Below, piece after piece: positions 57,901 through 64,000 of a stretch of DNA of 64,000 nt. The stretch comes from Nageia nagi (lineage: Eukaryota; Pinophyta): NCBI GenBank assembly GCA_050084985.1, contig JBITNC010000001.1, positions 37,572,001 through 37,636,000 on the forward strand. Direction: 5' to 3'. The translations under genes were made by a program, and so were the position numbers. The notes under the pieces were generated by a model. It was not told the DNA's origin. It made no database searches and saw only the letters and a list, made by a program, of their open reading frames with translations. How positions within the stretch are numbered: position 1 is the stretch's first letter; the number at the start of each line of letters is the position of its first letter.

Positions 57901-58450
57901 TGAAAATATTTTGGATCTAATTTCAGAATAGGCCAAGCAAGCAAATAAGAGGCTGAATGACCTCTCTAATGAAAAGCTATAGTCTTATAATATTGGTGAT
58001 CGAGTGGAACTCATGTTGGTAATTAATTACCCAGTGAGGGGGAAATGGGTTTGTCATGAGATCAAGGGTAATGTCCTAAGCTAGACACAAGAAATGGAAA
58101 ACCTAAAGTTAGAGATTTAGGGATTAAATTCATCCAAAATCCCAAAGTTATGGAGAAGCGATGGCTCGCTTATCTTTGAAGCTAAATTTTTGAGAGGTCT
58201 ACAGAGCATGATTCAAAGCATTGATGATATTGATACACTCTTGGTTTCATTTGATGAAACCAATTTGATAAAATTCTTTGATTCTTTGGCAAATGGTGGC
58301 ATTCACATTCAGCAATTATTGAGAAAACATGCCCATTTGTCTTATGAAATTTTGAACACTATAGCTTTAGCCCATTCAAGGCTAACAGATTTTTTTGGGA
58401 TCCCTGTAGACTGGAGTAAGTTTCAACAACTCCTGAATATACAAAACTAA
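54935..58450 (+). pseudogene. Long post-pol frame of the nested element, 1172 codons with 21 stops and no indel
   Basis: From the ATG at 54935 the same frame holds to the TAA at 58450. I count 21 internal stops: 12 TAG, 7 TAA, 2 TGA. The first 214 codons are open (PHRCFPTPELIEVIRGAFDP, LHIDWYITPSSNLRVSITAW). A globular region runs to about 56400, then an acidic part, a basic patch (PFPKRRRKSP), a Pro/Ser-rich linker (about 56740-57080), then a Gln/Glu/Lys-rich coiled coil to about 57930 and a C-terminal domain (VELMLVINYPVRGKWVCHEI, SDGSLIFEAKFLRGL). No signal peptide or membrane segment is evident. I do not recognise the family. An inverted copy of its end exists at 50999-51604. Confidence 0.78.
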
Positions 58451-58538
58451 AGTCTGATTCATTGATTCATTCTAATAAGATTTTGGGTTCTAAAATTTCT
58501 TTGTAATTGGTGAAATTTCCCCAGCAAAGTCACCAAAA

Positions 58539-59905
58539 TGTATATCAATACTTAATCATTACTCCAAGGTTCTTCTGAAATTGATGTGGTGCTCATTTTT
58601 TAGGAAGTGTTGTTTATTTAAATTTCCTTCATCGATTTTGTTAATTCTAGGAGGTTTTGTGAAAAATACTATTAAGTATGATCACTTTTGGAGGTGATGT
58701 AGGCTAAGCATAATCATAATGGGTTTTAAGAACCAATTTTTGAAAGTAATTACGTTATTAAGAAAGAAGAAAAGCCCCACAAAGTTAATGTTGAGTAACC
58801 CAGATACAAAAGAGATGATGTCAGTGATTTTACACCTTAACCCAAAATTGGATCCCAGAGGAAATGAGGTCAGCAAAAGGGTTATCAAAAATCCATAATC
58901 AGTAAAGTGAAACATTCTGAATGTATGAAGGTGATGTCATGGGGAAAATAATATTCACACTTTTTAGCAAAAACCAGATCCCAAAAGTGATGAGGTCAGC
59001 AAAAGGGTTATCAAAAATTCATAATCAATAAAGTGAAGCATTTCAGAAGTATGAAGATGATGTCATGGGGAAAATAATGTTCACATTTTTGAATGAAACC
59101 AGATCCTAAAAGAGATGAGGTCAACAAGGAGTGATTGAATATCCAGAGCCAGTAAGTAGAATATTTCAAAATGTAGAGATGAGGTTAGTGAGAGGTGAGA
59201 TCATAGTTATCAAGAAGCTGTTATCATCTACAATCTGCCTAATTTTTGTAATATTCTACCAAGTGGCATATATAGATAGTATCAGTTAAAAGAAGGCTAG
59301 AATCTTGAAGTCATTTTTGTAATTGTTTCTATTTTACAATTCTTGTAACTGTTGTTATTTTAGTATAAGTAAGGAATAAACAAAGGAAAAAGGGTTGGAA
59401 GCCCTAGTATTGCTCTTTACATTTGTTCTCTAAGATCGGTAGTTTTTTACCAGTAATATGATATCATCTTGACCTTTCTTGTCTAGCACTCATAATTGTT
59501 ATTCTTAATTAGGTTACATTGTGGTAGCTTGGCATGTTTCTTGAATGATAATTGTGAGTTGTTAGTATAACTATGTCTGCATACATGGTAGAGTAAAGCT
59601 GGGAAACTACTCAAGAGTGAGAGCTTGTACTATAGCTACTACACTAGATTCAAGCCAAGGTTTCACACCCTATGAAAGCCCACGCTGAACTAGTGATCCA
59701 CCTTTACTTTCTCTCTTGTTACCCTAATCCCTTTGCTTAAATTCCTTGCACTCTACTCCTTTTATTTCCTTTCTTATTACTTTTCCTATACCCAATAGAT
59801 AAGGAACCAGCCTTCTCTAGAGATTAGACTATCACCATAGTCTGTTCTTGATTTACTTTGGTTGAGATTGTTCATGACGCATATATTACACAATCCTAAT
59901 CAATA
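58539..59905 (+). repeat. LTR3 of the nested element
   Basis: 1367 bp, TGTATATCAA...CTAATCAATA. Directly followed by the duplication GTGAT. Its last base pair has drifted from CA to TA. Confidence 0.9.
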
Positions 59906-59910
59906 GTGAT
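59906..59910. repeat. Right target-site duplication of the nested element
   Basis: GTGAT, identical to 49627-49631. Confidence 0.88.
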
Positions 59911-61828
59911 GAATAAAAAAACTACATAGAAACTTTAGGATCTAATGAGAGAGTTTCTAAATCAAAATCAAAATTAGACTTTGAGACTTACAGCAAGGAT
60001 AAAAGGAAAAGAAAGTAGAAGCAAAAGGAGGCCCAAAAAAAGGGTAAGGAGGTCTAATTAATTATCTGTTAACATAAAGAAGAAAACCTCAAAAGTTAGC
60101 AACCCTATCCACTTGGATGATGAGTATGGACATGAATAAGAACTTGTAAAATAAACTAAGCCAATATAAGAGGATACGAATGAGGAGAATTTAGTATAGG
60201 AAGAAACTCTAAGGTTTAGTGGCTATGAAAAGGATAATCTGGCTAGAGTGAGAACCCTTGAGAAGGACATTGCAAAAATATAGATTGAGGAAGAAGAAAT
60301 AGAGACTCCATCTAGTTTTGGTTTGAAAACCTTTGGACTCTTTAGTACAACACAAAGCAAGAAAGAAATTACTTGAAAGAGGCATTTTTTAAAACAAAAT
60401 CCCTAGCTCAGACAAGTGTAGGGAAAAGCAACATTTACTACCCAAATGAAGAGGAATTTTTAGACTTAGAAGCACTTAAGACTACAAACATGGAATTAAA
60501 TATTTCTTTCATAAAGAAGGTTATGGAGAATGAGAGGCTAAATATTGAATTATAACAGTTGAGGGAGACAATTAAATCAATGAAAGAGGTAGAAGAGAAA
60601 ACTGGACGTCTAAATTTCATGAAACAAATTGAAGAATCCAAGCAAAGGAATGCAAGTGCTAACCAAGTAGTTGATAAACTGATAAGAAATATAGAAGATT
60701 ATAAAAAGGAAATTGACCAAATGAAACCTCTTTAGGACAAATGCAAGTAGTTATAGGAGGTAATGTCCAAATATGAAAAAGAATACATAGTAGTGTTAGA
60801 ACATGAGAAAAAGTTCAATGAAAAAAAAGATGAGTTTGGAAAGAAATTTTCCAAGCTTAATGCCAAATATGAGAAATTGAAAATCTCCACTTAAACCCAA
60901 ATAGAAAAGAAATAACAAGTAACCAAGCAATACAAGGACATCTTGAAAACCTTTACTGAAATTGGAAAGGTGATCAAGGGTCTACTTGAAGGTAGTGTAT
61001 TGTTTATGGATTAGAAAAAAATGGTATTTATTTAAGTTGGATATGCTAATGTGGTCTCATACAATTAGGGCTAATGATTCAAGATTCTTCAATATGATGT
61101 ACAACCATTCTCAAGAAGATTTCAAGAACCTCCTAGATGAGTTTTATTTATGTGGCCTTTTATTCCCTAACATGACTCATTTAAATATTAATTTGATTAT
61201 TGGAGATGTACATTTGATGTCCTTGTGCTCATTTATGTAGAATGAACTAGAAAGAGAGATGTAAAGATCCACCTTTAAGGAATTAGAACACACTCATCCT
61301 ATGACCATTAGGATTGAGAATAGGTCTATGGAGGAAATTAGGAAGGACATGAAAAATCTTGAGTTGCAACCACCATTTGTTGTTAAACATATAGCTTTGC
61401 ATAAGAAAATAATCCAATAGTTTCAAAAACTATGCCACTCCAAGTTAAAGGATGTGATATTAACTACAAAAAAAAGGTGGGTAGATTTATCTCCTATTTG
61501 AGAAAGAGAGAGCCCCACTCTATGCAATGAAGGAAGCATTGGAGAAAGCTAGGTGGTATGCAAAAATTTTAAATTAACAAGAGGTCAAGTGGTTTATGCT
61601 GAGATTCAAGCCATTACCATTCACATATAGACTACAAGGGATGGACTAATATAGATAAGATAGAGGAGGAAAGGGTTATGCAATAATTGCTAGAGCAATA
61701 GGGGTTTCATAGTGAGGAAATTTAGGTTTTCCATTAGCATATGACATCATAGTTGAATGTAAGATGAAGATGAAAGCTTTGGATGATGAACAAAAGAGTT
61801 TTATTGCTCAAGGAAGAGCAACACCTTT
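59911..61828 (+). pseudogene. Post-pol reading frame of the Athila-like element, 3' part
   Basis: Continuation of the frame cut at 49631. Open pieces at 60373-60555 and 60986-61240 are linked by text rich in Lys, Glu and Leu (KEIDQMKPL, SKYEKEYIVVLEHEKKFNEKK), which predicts a coiled coil. Then DSRFFNMMYNHSQEDFKNLL and HMSLCSFM-like segments follow. Many stops and several frameshifts. A coiled-coil second half matches the plan of the nested element's own post-pol frame, although the sequences differ. Confidence 0.6.
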
Positions 61829-61840
61829 AGCAAGGGGAAA
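61829..61840 (+). other. Polypurine tract of the Athila-like element
   Basis: AGCAAGGGGAAA immediately precedes the 3' LTR. Confidence 0.75.
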
Positions 61841-62914
61841 TGATGAGTCCTAAATTTACCTATGTTTTAAATACTTTGATACCATCTTGTTTCCTCTTTA
61901 GATCATCCTTCATCTCATTTCCACACATGTAAGATGGATAATGGAGTATTAAGTTAGATATTAGTATCTAGACTACATGCTTGATAAATTAACCTACCAA
62001 TATGTTTTAAGGCTTTGGAAATAGGTTCACATGTTGGAGATTGGCTAGTCAAAAGCATTTTGTACTACCACATTTTGTAACCATTATTGATTGAATATGA
62101 AGACTAGAAGAGAACCAAGGTTAAAGATTGAGTAGTGCAACAAAGATGTCACCTATGTATCTATATGATACTTCACCATGGCCAAATGGGATTAGGAGGA
62201 TGATAATACCTGATTTGGTTTAGGACTAATAGACTACTATCCCATATTTCACATTTTACATTTAGAATACTCATTATAATTTAAGATTGGTATTTGATGT
62301 AGCTCCAAGATTTATGGGAGTAGTTGTAATCAAAAATATATATTTTGGATAGTAGAAATGGTAGGGAGTTAGTTCAATTTTCTATGTAAGTTTTGGGTTC
62401 TACTAGATTGTGAAGATTTTGTTCGATTGGAATATATGGTACTATTCATGTCTTCCATTTTGTGTTGAACTTTATGATAAGTGATGTTCTATAAACTCTA
62501 TTTTGTTCCTTTGCAAAGAGATAGTAAGCCCCCTATTTTTTGTTAAAAGCAAGTGCTTTAGTTAGTTTATAGATTTAGTTAATTTATTGATTTAGTTAGT
62601 TTAAAACTTTAGTAGTTTCATTGATAGGTTAACATGCTTTATAGATGAATGGATGGGAGTATTTATTTCTTTGAAATTAAATTGATAGAAATTATTTTCC
62701 TTCATATGTTTGTAAAATCATTAGTGTGGTAGTAGGCATTAGTACCCTTCTTGTTTATAATCTCTCTTAAGAATATAAAACCCCCACATGCATGCTTTGG
62801 GAGTAGAGACAAGGTAGTAGGCATCCCTCCAATATAATTATATTATGCATATATATTGCATAACCCTTCATAAGCTCCCTTCCTAGATTGATACTATATA
62901 TAAATGCTCCATCA
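61841..62914 (+). repeat. 3' LTR of the Athila-like element
   Basis: 1074 bp, TGATGAGTCC...GCTCCATCA, partner of 41601-42777. Confidence 0.9.
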
Positions 62915-62919
62915 AGTAG
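62915..62919. repeat. Right target-site duplication of the Athila-like element
   Basis: AGTAG, identical to 41596-41600. Confidence 0.88.
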
Positions 62920-63124
62920 ATTGTCCAAATAATGTGATAAATCTCCAGAAAAATATTTCTACCAACACTACTTAAAAGTTGGGTGTAAGATGAGTGGAAG
63001 AGAACCTAATTCTCTTGAATATTTTTTAAAAAGAACATAAAAAAAGCTTTAGAAATGGTGAACAAAAGAAACAAGGAGGCTAAAAATTTGAGTAAAAATT
63101 CTAATTAGATACCACAAACCATAC
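62920..63124. other. AT-rich flank
   Basis: No feature recognised. Confidence 0.4.
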
Positions 63125-63950
63125 CTAAAAAATAAATAATATGTTCATAGAATTGATTTGAGAGCTAAATATTCATTGGTTGAAAGGTGTTGGAATTTCC
63201 ACAAGAGATACTTCTTCAAAATTAGACCAATATGTGTTTTTATGCCCCATTATGTTTCCTAAAAATAACTCCAACTCATTTCCTAATAATGGTCCCAAGC
63301 TTCCATACATTTCATTTTTGCATATCCTTAATGAAGAAGAATAATTTCTAGCTAGCCCTTTCATTGAGTAAGTTCTATTTTCTTCTTGAAACCATCTCCA
63401 AACTTTTTTTAATCCATTTCTTGCTCTAATGGTCTAAGCTAATTCATATTTAAAATAATCATTATTATGTATGATAGTGACAAGAAAGTTGATACCACTC
63501 ATAATAGTTTGATGATAACTATATGGATTAAAAGGCCTCCAGCTCACCTCATTTAAGAAGAGTTTATCCATCTCCATAATGGAATTAACCAATTATTGAT
63601 GAAAATTGAATATATAAAAATCAAATTTACAAGGCAAATTTAACTAAGAAAGATTGTTAAACTTCTTAATTATTCCAATCTTAGCATCTTTAGTCGATTA
63701 TCTAACTACCTCCAACATGAACAGAGAAACATGATATTAAACTGGAAGAGCCTTGGGTGGAAGTTTTAGCCCATATACTTTTATATAAAAAAAACCTTGT
63801 ATGATAAAATATTACCCAATACTTGGTAATAAATCAACCAAAGTCTTATTAATAGTAGGTAATGGTATTCCTTTTTATGATAGTATGCAATTTTGGCACT
63901 ACATGCATATAAAAATTTCTTCTTTTTTTATAGCTTACAATTAGATTAAT
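63125..63950 (-). pseudogene. Unidentified decayed reading frame (minus strand)
   Basis: Read leftwards from about 63950, one frame stays colinear for about 270 codons. It is interrupted only by TAA/TAG at sites where Gln would fit (for example GLA-like ELA-stop-TIRARNGL). Recognisable text: GLKLPPKALPV, KDAKIGIIKKF, MDKLFLNEVSWRPFNPYSYH, RARNGLKKVWRWFQEENRTY, NYSSSLRICKNEMYGSLGP, NTYWSNFEEVSLVEIP. The last 63 codons (63173-63364) are open. I do not recognise the family. It may be part of an older retroelement's extra frame whose start lies outside the window. Confidence 0.5.
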
Positions 63951-64000
63951 ATTCTTCATCATACCTTGAATTCTATCAATTTGTTTATCTTCCAACATAT

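Larger units (their letters stand above)
49632..59905 (+). mobile_element. Nested non-autonomous LTR element with inverted outer LTRs
   Basis: Single insertion by its GTGAT duplication, but built irregularly: LTR1 in minus orientation (49632-50998), 3'-internal sequence in minus orientation (50999-51604), an LTR 3'-end fragment in plus orientation (51598-51977), a 17-bp bridge, LTR2 plus (51995-53351), internal region plus (53352-58538) and LTR3 plus (58539-59905). LTR1 and LTR3 are both 1367 bp. Both outer termini are therefore the same (U5) LTR end. Internally there is a gag fused to an integrase tail and a long post-pol frame. Protease, RT and RNase H are missing. Confidence 0.85.
41601..62914 (+). 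mobile_element. Old Athila-like Ty3/gypsy element, interrupted by a nested element
   Basis: LTRs 41601-42777 and 61841-62914, tRNA-Asp-type primer site 42781-42801, gag, pol, a non-coding spacer and a post-pol reading frame, then a purine tract. The 5-bp duplication AGTAG is still perfect although the coding parts are full of stops. Removing the nested insertion and its duplication (49632-59910) leaves about 11.0 kb, a normal Athila size. The primer site, the ILGRPWLAT-like end of protease and the extra post-pol frame fit the Athila lineage. Confidence 0.88.

Noticed and set aside
15458-58450. UAG (or UAR) read as glutamine, i.e. an alternative genetic code
   Set aside because: The Gln-site stops look striking, but the young copia gag-pol uses no internal TAG/TAA in 1691 codons and ends with TAG. 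CAG/CAA codons remain beside the stops, and one stop corresponds to TGG in the inverted paralogue. Methylation-driven C-to-T decay explains it.
1-64000. tRNA or rRNA genes
   Set aside because: I looked for tRNA-like B boxes with acceptor stems and for rRNA core motifs and saw none. A tRNAscan/Infernal run would settle this.

Overview
This window is nuclear DNA of a land plant with a large, repeat-filled genome. It is AT-rich, has almost no intact genes, and is built mostly of LTR retrotransposons of very different ages nested in older repeats. The post-pol reading frames and the slow, C-to-T dominated decay suggest a gymnosperm, possibly a conifer, but no host gene here can prove this. The only intact long ORF is the gag-pol of a young Ty1/copia element. 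I see no rRNA, tRNA or CRISPR array.

Layout. 1-1911: old flank with a Ty3/gypsy gag remnant. 1917-11691: full-length, nearly unmutated Ty1/copia element (2.19 kb LTRs, 5-bp target duplication ATTGA, 1691-codon gag-pol). 12095-19771: minus-strand Ty3/gypsy-type element (target duplication CCTAG) with a degraded gag and no visible pol. It carries three tandem arrays and, on the opposite strand, a decayed plant-mobile-domain (PMD) gene with a TATA box and an intron. This element split a 193-bp tandem array. 20450-25407: mostly unassigned AT-rich DNA with diverged repeats and one possible old LTR. 25413-38091: minus-strand Ty3/gypsy element whose pol segment is present three times in tandem. 38092-41600: AT-rich DNA with a PPR-gene remnant. 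41601-62914: an old Athila-like Ty3/gypsy element (target duplication AGTAG). Its post-pol frame is interrupted at 49632-59905 by a second element with its own duplication (GTGAT), whose outer LTRs are inverted. 62915-64000: flank with an unidentified minus-strand decayed reading frame.

The copia element looks like a complete autonomous machine: PBS, Gag with three CCHC knuckles, protease, integrase, reverse transcriptase, RNase H, polypurine tract and matched LTRs. Both gypsy elements with special cargo have lost pol (12095-19771) or nearly all of it (49632-59905), so they would need proteins supplied in trans. Four observations stand out: an array of nine small hairpins with one constant loop and varying stems in the copia LTR; the antisense PMD gene; a sequence module shared between the copia LTR and a gypsy LTR; and long frames without indels whose stop codons fall almost only where a Gln codon is expected.
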